A stretch of DNA of 64,000 nt from Draconibacterium halophilum (GTDB taxonomy: Bacteria > Bacteroidota > Bacteroidia > Bacteroidales > Prolixibacteraceae). The notes beneath the pieces are model-generated. The model made no database searches and had not been told where the DNA came from. It saw only the letters and a program-made list of their open reading frames with translations. The position numbers and the translations under genes are program-made. The stretch covers positions 1,744,001 through 1,808,000 of the forward strand of contig NZ_CP048409.1 of the NCBI RefSeq assembly GCF_010448835.1, given 5' to 3'. Shown in pieces: positions 8,322-15,743 of this stretch (the first letter of the stretch is position 1; the number at the start of each line of letters is the position of its first letter).

Positions 8322-9890
8322 ATGATTAGTACGAAGGAGTCATTGAATATTGCAGAAATGATGCGTGCTTACGATTTTACGCCCGAAACAATACAAACCA
8401 TTAATAACGAGGAACTTTTGCCTGTCGGTTTAGTTCGGCGTTTACAAAAATGTTATCCTCAGTATTCCCAATTTTCAAAACAAAAGGAACCACTTTTTAT
8501 AGGAAAAACACATTACTCCGGATTAAACGGTTTTCGCGAAATTTTGCAGGTGCTAAAAGAAAATGGAGTAGAGATCGACAACATAAAGGAACGCGAGTTT
8601 TTTCTTGAAGTTTACCGTTTTATGGCTACCAAACATATTCTGAATACAATTGATTGGAGCAACTATAAAAATGATCCGAATTATTACCTCGTATTTCCGC
8701 AGCCTGATATGATTAACAAAGCGGATGTACAGAAATACCTGGACGCCGGCAGCGATGATGAACGACGAAAAGTTGTTGAAGCCTACCAGTTAAAAACCAA
8801 TCCGCACGATGGGAAACAGAAACTAAACAAACCTTTCCTTTATAACGATGAGGGGCAGCTGGAAATTCTGGAAGGAAGCCAGCACAAATACCCGCCAATT
8901 AAACTGATTCTGGATGCCGGAACTCAAAACTGTTTTGCCTTTTGTACTTATTGTTTTCGTCATGCACAGGTTCGTGGCGACGAAGATATGTTTGTTCAGC
9001 GCGATATCAGCCAGGTGCACAACTACCTGAAGCAACACAAAGAAATTACCGACATTTTAATTACCGGAGGAGATGCAGGTTATATCTCTTACAGGCGTTT
9101 AAAAGAATACCTAACTCCTATTTTGGAAGATGAGGAACTTCTACATATCCGTACGCTACGGATCGGTTCACGAGCTATTACTTTTCATCCTGAACATTTG
9201 CTTACCGACCAGTTTAAAGAAATACTGGAACTGCTGAGAATGACCGTTGAAAATGGCATTCAGGTGGTTTGGATGTCGCATACATCAACCCCGCGGGAGC
9301 TGATGAATCCTGGGGCAGTCGCCGCCCTTCAGCGACTAAAAAAATACGGTATTAAAGTGAAGAGCCAAAGTCCGATTATGAACACCATTAGTTTGTATAA
9401 GGATGAAAATGGGAAAGTAGATGTGGATCGATCGGCACAAAACTGGATCGATTTAGGCAATATTATGGCAATGGTCGGAATTGGTTTCCATTCGATGTAC
9501 TGCGCACGGCCAACGGGCGAGCATCATCATTTTACAACTCCATTGGCCGATATCACAAAAGTATTCAATAAGGTTTATCGTGGTTTGGCATCGATAAATC
9601 GTCCGTCGCGTTACATTACTATGACTTCCTCTGCAGGAAAAACTTCATTAATGGGAACAACTGAGATTAATGGTGAAAAAGTGTTTGTGCTCAAATTCAA
9701 CGAAGCCAGGAACATGGAATGGATGGATCGCGTATATTTTGCTGAGTACCACGAGCAGGAAAATACGATAGAAAAGTTAAAGCCTTACAAGGCTGACAAG
9801 TATTTCTACGAAGATGAACTGGAAGAGATTGAGGGCAGATTGGAAGAAGCATTAAGAAAGGAATCGTTAAAAACGGTGAGTCATGATTAA
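8322..9890 (+). CDS. KamA-family radical SAM aminomutase, divergent (candidate 2-aminoadipate 2,3-aminomutase)
   Basis: A 522-residue radical SAM/PLP protein. The cluster motif CFAFCTYC (CxxxCxxC, C204/C208/C211) is followed by DILITGGDAGY and RTLRIGSRA, as in lysine 2,3-aminomutase. AGKTSLMG near residue 440 replaces the glycine-rich PLP-lysine motif GGGGK. The two aspartates that hold the lysine side-chain amine in clostridial LAM (Asp293, Asp330) appear replaced: by Ala/Arg in MYCARPTG and by Thr in ITMTSSAGK. Glutamate 2,3-aminomutase also loses these aspartates. An acidic substrate is therefore likely, and 2-aminoadipate fits the neighbours (alignment by eye). It is about 100 residues longer than LAM, mostly at the N-terminus. 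It overlaps the next gene by 8 bp. Confidence 0.8.
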   Translation: MISTKESLNIAEMMRAYDFTPETIQTINNEELLPVGLVRRLQKCYPQYSQFSKQKEPLFIGKTHYSGLNGFREILQVLKENGVEIDNIKEREFFLEVYRFMATKHILNTIDWSNYKNDPNYYLVFPQPDMINKADVQKYLDAGSDDERRKVVEAYQLKTNPHDGKQKLNKPFLYNDEGQLEILEGSQHKYPPIKLILDAGTQNCFAFCTYCFRHAQVRGDEDMFVQRDISQVHNYLKQHKEITDILITGGDAGYISYRRLKEYLTPILEDEELLHIRTLRIGSRAITFHPEHLLTDQFKEILELLRMTVENGIQVVWMSHTSTPRELMNPGAVAALQRLKKYGIKVKSQSPIMNTISLYKDENGKVDVDRSAQNWIDLGNIMAMVGIGFHSMYCARPTGEHHHFTTPLADITKVFNKVYRGLASINRPSRYITMTSSAGKTSLMGTTEINGEKVFVLKFNEARNMEWMDRVYFAEYHEQENTIEKLKPYKADKYFYEDELEEIEGRLEEALRKESLKTVSHD

Positions 9891-10605
9891 CAAGATCGTG
9901 AATTCGGCAAAAGAAGCGGTTGCCGGCATTTTCGACGGAGCAACCGTAATGATAAGTGGGTTTGGTGAAGCCGGTAGCCCGGTAGAATTGATTCATGCGC
10001 TGGTTGATCAGGGAGCAAAAAACCTGACCGTGGTGAGCAACAACGCCGGAAGCGGACATGTTGGTTTGGCAGCCCTTATCGAAAACCGGCAGGTTAAGAA
10101 GATCCTCTGCTCTTTTCCACGTACAGCAATTTCTGTTGTTTTTCCCGAGTTGTACCGGGCCGGCGAAATAGAATTGGAACTGGTGCCACAGGGAACCTTA
10201 GCCGAACGCATTCGTGCAGGCGGTGCTGGAGTTCCGGCATTCTATACGCCCACAACCGTAAATACTCCTTTGGCAGAAGGAAAAGAAATACGCGAGTTTG
10301 ATGGCAAACAATATGTTATGGAAAAAGCCATTCAAGCTGATTTTGCTTTGGTGAAATGTGCAACGGCAGATAAATACGGCAACCTGATTTACAACAAAAC
10401 AGCCCGCAATTTTGGGCCGGTAATGTGTATGGCAGCCAAAACAACAATTGCACAGACCAAAGAGGTGGTTGAACTTGGAAGTATTAATCCGGAACATGTA
10501 ATAACACCGGGAATTTTTGTTAATCGTGTAGTGGAAATTTCCAATCCGGCAGATGAATCGAAACTGGTTGCAGAAAATGTAAAATACCATGGAATCAAAC
10601 AATAA
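9883..10605 (+). CDS. 3-oxoadipate CoA-transferase subunit A-like (PcaI type)
   Basis: A 240-residue family I CoA-transferase alpha subunit. SGFGEAGSPVELI, VVSNNAGSGHVGLAAL, ELYRAGEIELELVPQGTLAERI and YNKTARNFGPVM match Pseudomonas PcaI closely, more so than acetoacetate transferase AtoD as I recall those sequences. With the next gene it would move CoA from succinyl-CoA to 3-oxoadipate. The start overlaps the aminomutase end by 8 bp and its own end overlaps the beta subunit by 17 bp, which indicates translational coupling. Acetoacetate or another 3-oxoacid remains possible, but the PcaF-like thiolase in the same operon favours 3-oxoadipate. Confidence 0.87.
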   Translation: MINKIVNSAKEAVAGIFDGATVMISGFGEAGSPVELIHALVDQGAKNLTVVSNNAGSGHVGLAALIENRQVKKILCSFPRTAISVVFPELYRAGEIELELVPQGTLAERIRAGGAGVPAFYTPTTVNTPLAEGKEIREFDGKQYVMEKAIQADFALVKCATADKYGNLIYNKTARNFGPVMCMAAKTTIAQTKEVVELGSINPEHVITPGIFVNRVVEISNPADESKLVAENVKYHGIKQ

Positions 10606-11242
10606 AATTACAGGTTGGAGCACTAGCGAAATGGCGCAAAAAGTTGCTATGGACATTCACGATGGTGCCTATGTAAATCTTGGGATCGGGATTCCCGAAA
10701 TGGTGACCGGTTTTATACCCGAAGGTCGCGAAGTGATTTATCATACCGAAAATGGTTTGCTTGGAATGGGAAAGGTTGCCCAGAGTGGCAGTGAAGATCC
10801 GGAGTTAGTAAATGCCGGAAAAAAATATGTCACAGCCATTCCCGGAGCGGCCTATTTTCATCATGCCGACAGCTTTGCCATGATACGTGGCGGGCACATC
10901 GATATTTGTGTGCTTGGGGCTTACCAGGTTTCGGAAGAAGGAGATCTGGCCAATTGGTCTACCGGAAATCCAAACGATATTCCCGCAGTGGGTGGTGCCA
11001 TGGATTTGGTCGCCGGAGTGAAAACCATTTTTGTTATTACAAAACACACGACTAAAACCGGCGCTTCAAAAATTGTAAAATCCTGTACCTATCCACTTAC
11101 CGGAAAGAATGTAGTTAGCAGAATTTATACGAACCTAAGTATTCTGGATGTAGTGGATAAAAAGTTGTTTGTCAGGAAACTGGCGCCGGGTGTAAGTTTT
11201 GAGTACCTGCAACAGCAAACCGAGGCAACTTTAAATCAATAG
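10589..11242 (+). CDS. 3-oxoadipate CoA-transferase subunit B-like (PcaJ type)
   Basis: A 217-residue beta subunit of a family I CoA-transferase. NLGIGIPEMV and YHTENGLLGMG carry the catalytic glutamate that forms the glutamyl-CoA thioester. FFHHADSFAMIRGGHIDICVLGAYQVS- and DLANWSTGN-type segments follow PcaJ closely (ADSF, RGGH, DLANW, AVGGAMDL, LTKTGxSK, CTYPLTG). It pairs with the alpha subunit whose end overlaps this start. Together they would activate a 3-oxoacid with succinyl-CoA in the cytosol ahead of the thiolase encoded two genes downstream. Confidence 0.87.
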   Translation: MESNNKITGWSTSEMAQKVAMDIHDGAYVNLGIGIPEMVTGFIPEGREVIYHTENGLLGMGKVAQSGSEDPELVNAGKKYVTAIPGAAYFHHADSFAMIRGGHIDICVLGAYQVSEEGDLANWSTGNPNDIPAVGGAMDLVAGVKTIFVITKHTTKTGASKIVKSCTYPLTGKNVVSRIYTNLSILDVVDKKLFVRKLAPGVSFEYLQQQTEATLNQ

Positions 11243-11255
11243 TAAAGCAAGGGCG

Positions 11256-12593
11256 ATGTCACAAAAATTAAGCAATAGCGAAAAATTATACCGGCAGGCA
11301 CAAAAAGTACTTTCCGGGGGAGTGAGCAGAAATACTGTTTTCAGACAGCCTTATCCGAATTATGCCAACACAGCTTCAGGGTGTTATATAACCGATATTG
11401 AAGGTACAGTACGAACCGACTTTGCCAATAACATGGCTGCTTTGATTCATGGGCATTCATTTCCACCCATTGTTGATGCCGTGATCAGCCAGCTAAAAAA
11501 AGGTACGGCTTACACGCTGGCATCGGAGATTGAGCTTTCGTTTGCCAAACACCTTATAAAAAGGGTACAAAGTTTTGAGCGTATACGTTTTGTAAACTCC
11601 GGAACCGAGGCAGTCATGGCTATGATAAAAGCCTCAAGAGCTTACACCGGAAGGGCAAAAATTGCCAAAGCCGAAGGTTCTTATCATGGTACCTACGATT
11701 TTGCAGAAGTAAGTCAAACTGCAAACCCCTCGAATTGGGGAAATATCGATAACCCAAGCAGTGTTCCGCTGGCTCATGGTACGCCACCGTGTGTCTCTAA
11801 CGATGTGGTGATTTATCCGTATAATGATGTAGAACGAACATTGGCAATTCTGGATAAACAAGCAGCAGATATTGCTTGCGTTATCATTGATCCGGTGCCG
11901 CATCGTGTTGGTATGGTGCCGGGTAATCAGGAGTTTGTGGAGGCGGTTTACAACTGGACTCGCGAAAATGGCGCTCTTATGGTTTTTGATGAAGTGATCA
12001 CTTTTCGGGTGAAATACGGTGGAGCTCAGGAGAATTATAAAGTTAGCCCCGATCTTACATCATTGGGAAAAATTATCGGCGGAGGGTTTCCCGTTGGTGC
12101 AGTAGCCGGAAGAGAGGAAGTAATGAAAGTATTCGATCCGCATGAAAAAAATCTTCTGTTGCCACACTCCGGAACCTTTTCTGCCAATCCGATAACGATG
12201 ACAGCCGGTTATACGGCTATGCAATATTTTGATAAAAAAGCGGTAACAAAACTGAACAGGATAACAGACGGTGCCATAGGTCAGATTCGCGAGGTAATAA
12301 AACTACTGGATATTCCGGTTTCTATTACCGGCGCTGGCTCCATGTTTCGGATGCATTTACGGCCAACACCACCTAATACTTATCGCGAAGCCTATGAAAA
12401 TCAGGAGGTAAAAAAATTGATAAACGAGTTGCTCGATTATATGTATTACAAGGAGAATATCCTGATGATCAATACTTTTTCGTGTATGCTTTCAACTGTG
12501 ATGACACAAAAAGAAATCGATCAGTTGACGGAAGGATTGTATCGGGCTTTTAAAGCGTTAAAACCTAAAATTGAAAAACTAAACAAGATATAG
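11256..12593 (+). CDS. Class III aminotransferase, beta-amino-acid / GSA type
   Basis: A 445-residue PLP aminotransferase related to glutamate-1-semialdehyde aminomutase and beta-phenylalanine aminotransferases. Visible motifs: SGGVSRNTVF (Arg25, the position of the substrate-carboxylate arginine in beta-amino-acid transaminases), NSGTEAVMAMIKASRAYTG, GSYHGTYD, MVFDEVITFR (Asp245) and SLGKIIGGGFPVGA with PLP lysine Lys272. The gene lies between the CoA-transferase and the thiolase, 13 bp and 2 bp from its neighbours. A heme-pathway role is unlikely in this operon. Removal of a 3-amino group, for example 3-aminoadipate to 3-oxoadipate, would connect the aminomutase to the CoA-transferase (inference). 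Confidence 0.83.
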   Translation: MSQKLSNSEKLYRQAQKVLSGGVSRNTVFRQPYPNYANTASGCYITDIEGTVRTDFANNMAALIHGHSFPPIVDAVISQLKKGTAYTLASEIELSFAKHLIKRVQSFERIRFVNSGTEAVMAMIKASRAYTGRAKIAKAEGSYHGTYDFAEVSQTANPSNWGNIDNPSSVPLAHGTPPCVSNDVVIYPYNDVERTLAILDKQAADIACVIIDPVPHRVGMVPGNQEFVEAVYNWTRENGALMVFDEVITFRVKYGGAQENYKVSPDLTSLGKIIGGGFPVGAVAGREEVMKVFDPHEKNLLLPHSGTFSANPITMTAGYTAMQYFDKKAVTKLNRITDGAIGQIREVIKLLDIPVSITGAGSMFRMHLRPTPPNTYREAYENQEVKKLINELLDYMYYKENILMINTFSCMLSTVMTQKEIDQLTEGLYRAFKALKPKIEKLNKI

Positions 12594-12595
12594 CT

Positions 12596-13798
12596 ATGAA
12601 TGAAGTTTTTATTTGCGATGCAATACGTACACCGATTGGGAGATATGGAGGGGCTTTGTCATCAGTAAGAGCCGATGATTTAGCGGCCATTCCCATAAAA
12701 ACTTTGCTGGAGCGTAACGATCAGATCGATCCGGCAGCTTTTGATGATGTGCTAATGGGATGTGCCAACCAGGCCGGAGAAGACAACCGAAACGTTGCAC
12801 GAATGGCCTTGCTTTTGGCTGGAATGCCTGAATCGGTTCCGGGGGTAACAGTCAACCGTTTGTGTTCTTCAGGAATGGAAGCCATTGGAATGGCAGCGCG
12901 GGCTATAAAAGCCGGTGAGGCAGAGCTGATGATTGCCGGCGGCGCTGAAAATATGTCGCGATCGCCATTGGTAATGCCTAAAGCTACACAGGCTTTTTCC
13001 CGTAATGCTGAAATATATGACTCCACCATTGGTTGGCGTTTTGTGAACGACAAGTTTCAGGAGAAATATGGAACAGACCCGCTTATTTGCACCGCAGAAA
13101 ATCTGGCCGATGAATTTAAGATCAGTCGCGAAGATCAGGATCGATTTGCACACAATAGTCAGTTAAAAACGGCTGAAGCCCAGCAAAACGGAGCACTTGT
13201 ACGTGAAATAATTCCAGTTTCTATTCCTCAACGGAAAGGAGCCCCGATACTAATTGAAAAGGATGAACACCCACGATTGACATCGCTTGAAAAGCTGGCC
13301 TCCTTAAAATTGGTTTACGGAGAAGGAACCACGGTAACTGCCGGCAATGCCTCGGGAATTAATGACGGTGCAGCGGCTGTAATTGTAGCTTCGGAAGCGG
13401 CAGTTAAGAAGTTTAATCTAACTCCGAAAGCCAAAATTCTGGGTACTCAGGCTGCCGGTGTGCCACCACGTACTATGGGAATCGGACCGGTACCGGCCAC
13501 CAACAAGCTTTTGAAACGGCTGGGAATGAGTCTGGACCAAATGGATATCATCGAATTGAATGAAGCATTCGCAGCACAATCGCTGGCCTGTATTCGCGAG
13601 TTTGGAATGGCAGACGACGATCCACGACTAAATCCATTAGGCGGAGCAATTGCACTAGGACACCCGCTGGGAATGTCGGGTGCACGTTTGGTTACAACAG
13701 CCTTGTATCAGCTGCAAAATTCAAACTCAAAATATGCACTTTGTACCATGTGTGTTGGTGTTGGACAAGGGGTTTCAATGGTTTTGGAGAAGGTGTAG
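12596..13798 (+). CDS. 3-oxoadipyl-CoA thiolase (PcaF-like)
   Basis: A 400-residue thiolase, exactly the length of PcaF. The opening EVFICDAIRTPIGRYGGALS and the segment VRADDLAAIP, then CANQAGEDNRNVARMALLLAG, are almost identical to Pseudomonas PcaF as recalled. Catalytic residues are present: Cys90 in VNRLCSSGME, NEAFAAQ, GHPLGMSGAR and the distal Cys in CTMCVGVGQG. It would cleave 3-oxoadipyl-CoA to succinyl-CoA and acetyl-CoA. It starts 2 bp after the aminotransferase. No ring-cleavage or muconate genes are nearby, so its 3-oxoadipate probably does not come from aromatics. Confidence 0.92.
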   Translation: MNEVFICDAIRTPIGRYGGALSSVRADDLAAIPIKTLLERNDQIDPAAFDDVLMGCANQAGEDNRNVARMALLLAGMPESVPGVTVNRLCSSGMEAIGMAARAIKAGEAELMIAGGAENMSRSPLVMPKATQAFSRNAEIYDSTIGWRFVNDKFQEKYGTDPLICTAENLADEFKISREDQDRFAHNSQLKTAEAQQNGALVREIIPVSIPQRKGAPILIEKDEHPRLTSLEKLASLKLVYGEGTTVTAGNASGINDGAAAVIVASEAAVKKFNLTPKAKILGTQAAGVPPRTMGIGPVPATNKLLKRLGMSLDQMDIIELNEAFAAQSLACIREFGMADDDPRLNPLGGAIALGHPLGMSGARLVTTALYQLQNSNSKYALCTMCVGVGQGVSMVLEKV

Positions 13799-13882
13799 GT
13801 TGCTTCACCTCCTATGTCGGTTGCCAATGACAGATTTTAATAAGTCGTTAAATATGAGTAAAATACCACTTTATGCATTATT

Positions 13883-13960
13883 GTCATTTCGACGAAGAAT
13901 GAGGAGAAATCTTTCACAAAAGGAACAGATTTCTCATTCGTTTCCCTCATTCGAAATGAC
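13883..13960. repeat. REP-like element, inverted GTCATTTCGA repeat
   Basis: Full element: GTCATTTCGACGAAG ... GGAGAAATCT, a short loop, then AGATTTCTCATTCG ... TCGAAATGAC in inverted orientation. Ends are perfectly complementary (GTCATTTCGA / TCGAAATGAC). It occupies much of the 348-bp gap between the thiolase and the aldehyde dehydrogenase. Copies are at 1713-1797 and, as a half, 46542-46571. Confidence 0.8.
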
Positions 13961-14018
13961 ACCCCTGCATAATCTGTCATTACCTAATTATGGCAAAAAC
14001 AAAATTTTGGTGGACTCT

Positions 14019-14103
14019 CGCAATGACGGATTGAGTTGAGTCAAGGATGCTACCAGAGAAGTTGTCATTGCGATGGAGGAGGAGCGACGACTGAAGCAAT
14101 CTT
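14019..14103. repeat. Second repeat family, GTCATTGCGA ... GAAGCAATCT type
   Basis: TCGCAATGAC at 14019-14028 faces GTCATTGCGA at 14064-14073, followed by GGAGGAGCGACGA and GAAGCAATCTTG. This short dispersed repeat pattern is seen in many bacterial genomes. It sits just upstream of the aldehyde dehydrogenase start and explains why the longest reading frame there has a spurious, repeat-coded N-terminus. Confidence 0.7.
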
Positions 14104-14146
14104 GAAAATTGATTTAGATAATTATAAACAACTAAAAATAAAGACA

Positions 14147-15688
14147 ATGAAAATTGACATCTCTAAAGAATTAAAACAATTAGGAATCAGTGAAGTAAAT
14201 AATGGAGTTTGCACTGGAGTGGAATGGAAAACAACCTCTGGCGCTATTGTCGAATCGTTTTCTTCATCTGATGGAGAATTGATTGCAACAGTGAATCAGG
14301 CAACTGCTGCCGATTACCACGAGGTTGTGGGAAAAGCTAAAGATGCTTTTAAGGTGTGGCGCATGGTGCCGGCTCCTAAACGTGGAGAGCTAGTACGCCA
14401 GATCGGCCTGGAACTTCGAAAATATAAGGAGCCGCTTGGTAAATTGGTTTCGTACGAAATGGGTAAAATTTACCAGGAAGGCCTGGGTGAGGTTCAGGAA
14501 ATGATCGATATCTGTGATTTTGCCGTTGGTCAGTCGCGTCAGCTTTATGGTTTTACCATGCATTCGGAACGAGAAAAACACCGTATGTACGATCAGTATC
14601 ATCCACTGGGAATTGTGGGGGTGGTTTCGGCCTTTAACTTCCCGGTTGCTGTTTGGGCGTGGAACGCAATGATTGCAATGGTGGCCGGCGATGTGGTAAT
14701 CTGGAAACCTTCATCAAAAGTATTTCTGTGTGCTATTGCGGTTCACAATATCGTGGCAAAAGTTTTAAAAGAAAATGATGTTCAGGAGGGTGTTCTGAAT
14801 TTGGTTGCAGCAGGTTCGCGCGAATTGGGCGATGAGTTTTTTAGCGATAAAAATATTCCGTTGGTATCGTTTACAGGCTCAACAAAAATTGGTAAAAAAG
14901 TTGGCGGACTTGTTGGTCAGCGACTTGGGAAAACCATTTTGGAACTCGGCGGAAACAATGCCATCATAATTACTCCTGAAGCCGATCTTGAAATGGCACT
15001 TCGTGCAGTTGTATTTGGAGCTGTGGGTACTTGCGGCCAGCGTTGTACTTCTACGCGCCGGATTATTGTTCACGATTCGGTTTATGAAGAGTTTAAAAAT
15101 CGTCTGATTGCCATTTACGAGCAGTTACCCATTGGCCACGCTTTGGATGAAAATACACTGGTTGGTCCGCTGGTTGATCGTTGGGCTGTTGACACCTACC
15201 TGGCCGCCATCGAAAAAGTAAAAGCTGAAGGTGGAACTATTCTGATCGGTGGAGAAGTGCTGTCAGGAGAAGGATTTGAATCAGGTTGTTTTGTAACACC
15301 ATGTATTGCCGAAGTGGAGAATCACTATGAAATTGTTCAGGACGAAACATTTGCACCATTGCTATATATGGTTCGCTATTCGGGATTAAATGAAGCTATT
15401 CGTTTGCACAACGATGTGCCGCAAGGATTGTCGTCGGCCATTTTTTCAACGCACATGTTGGAAACCGAAAAATTCCTCTCACACGAAGGTTCCGATTGTG
15501 GAATTGCGAACGTAAATATTGGCACATCGGGTGCCGAAATTGGTGGTGCTTTTGGTGGCGAAAAGGAAACTGGAGGTGGTCGCGAGTCGGGTTCCGATGC
15601 ATGGAAAGCCTACATGCGCAGACAAACAAATACCATAAATTACAGTACAGAGCTACCATTGGCTCAGGGAATTGAATTTAATGTCTAG
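14147..15688 (+). CDS. 2-aminoadipate-6-semialdehyde dehydrogenase (ALDH7A1/antiquitin-like)
   Basis: A 513-residue aldehyde dehydrogenase. FTGSTKIGKKVG, LELGGNNAIII (general-base Glu) and GTCGQRCTSTRR (nucleophile Cys) are present. The C-terminal NIGTSGAEIGGAFGGEKETG with GGRESGSDAWKAYMRRQT is the ALDH7 substrate-site signature that recognises 2-aminoadipate semialdehyde. It oxidises that semialdehyde with NAD(P)+ to 2-aminoadipate in lysine breakdown. The start at 14147 is chosen because the 37 codons before it in the longer frame lie in a repeat and match nothing in the family. A hairpin and the second saccharopine-dehydrogenase-like gene follow. Confidence 0.93.
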   Translation: MKIDISKELKQLGISEVNNGVCTGVEWKTTSGAIVESFSSSDGELIATVNQATAADYHEVVGKAKDAFKVWRMVPAPKRGELVRQIGLELRKYKEPLGKLVSYEMGKIYQEGLGEVQEMIDICDFAVGQSRQLYGFTMHSEREKHRMYDQYHPLGIVGVVSAFNFPVAVWAWNAMIAMVAGDVVIWKPSSKVFLCAIAVHNIVAKVLKENDVQEGVLNLVAAGSRELGDEFFSDKNIPLVSFTGSTKIGKKVGGLVGQRLGKTILELGGNNAIIITPEADLEMALRAVVFGAVGTCGQRCTSTRRIIVHDSVYEEFKNRLIAIYEQLPIGHALDENTLVGPLVDRWAVDTYLAAIEKVKAEGGTILIGGEVLSGEGFESGCFVTPCIAEVENHYEIVQDETFAPLLYMVRYSGLNEAIRLHNDVPQGLSSAIFSTHMLETEKFLSHEGSDCGIANVNIGTSGAEIGGAFGGEKETGGGRESGSDAWKAYMRRQTNTINYSTELPLAQGIEFNV

Positions 15689-15699
15689 TATAGCAGATG

Positions 15700-15730
15700 G
15701 TAATACCCTCACTTTAAGTGAGGGTATTAC
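15700..15730 (+). other. Intercistronic hairpin between aldehyde dehydrogenase and saccharopine dehydrogenase genes
   Basis: Perfect dyad GTAATACCCTCACTT / AAGTGAGGGTATTAC around one central base. No T-run follows on the + strand (TAAATAAAAA), so it is more likely an attenuator or mRNA-stabilising stem than a strong terminator. The downstream gene begins 13 bp later. Confidence 0.65.
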
Positions 15731-15743
15731 TAAATAAAAAAGT

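Noticed and set aside
8322..9890. Calling the KamA-like protein lysine 2,3-aminomutase of the clostridial lysine fermentation
   Set aside because: The lysine-side-chain aspartates seem missing, and no kamDE, kdd, kce or kal genes are in the window.
11256..12593. Heme-pathway glutamate-1-semialdehyde aminomutase (hemL)
   Set aside because: The fold is the same, but the operon context is CoA-transferase and thiolase, and no other heme gene is close.
13680..14039. A 119-residue open frame after the thiolase
   Set aside because: It is the out-of-frame end of the thiolase gene running into a repeat element.
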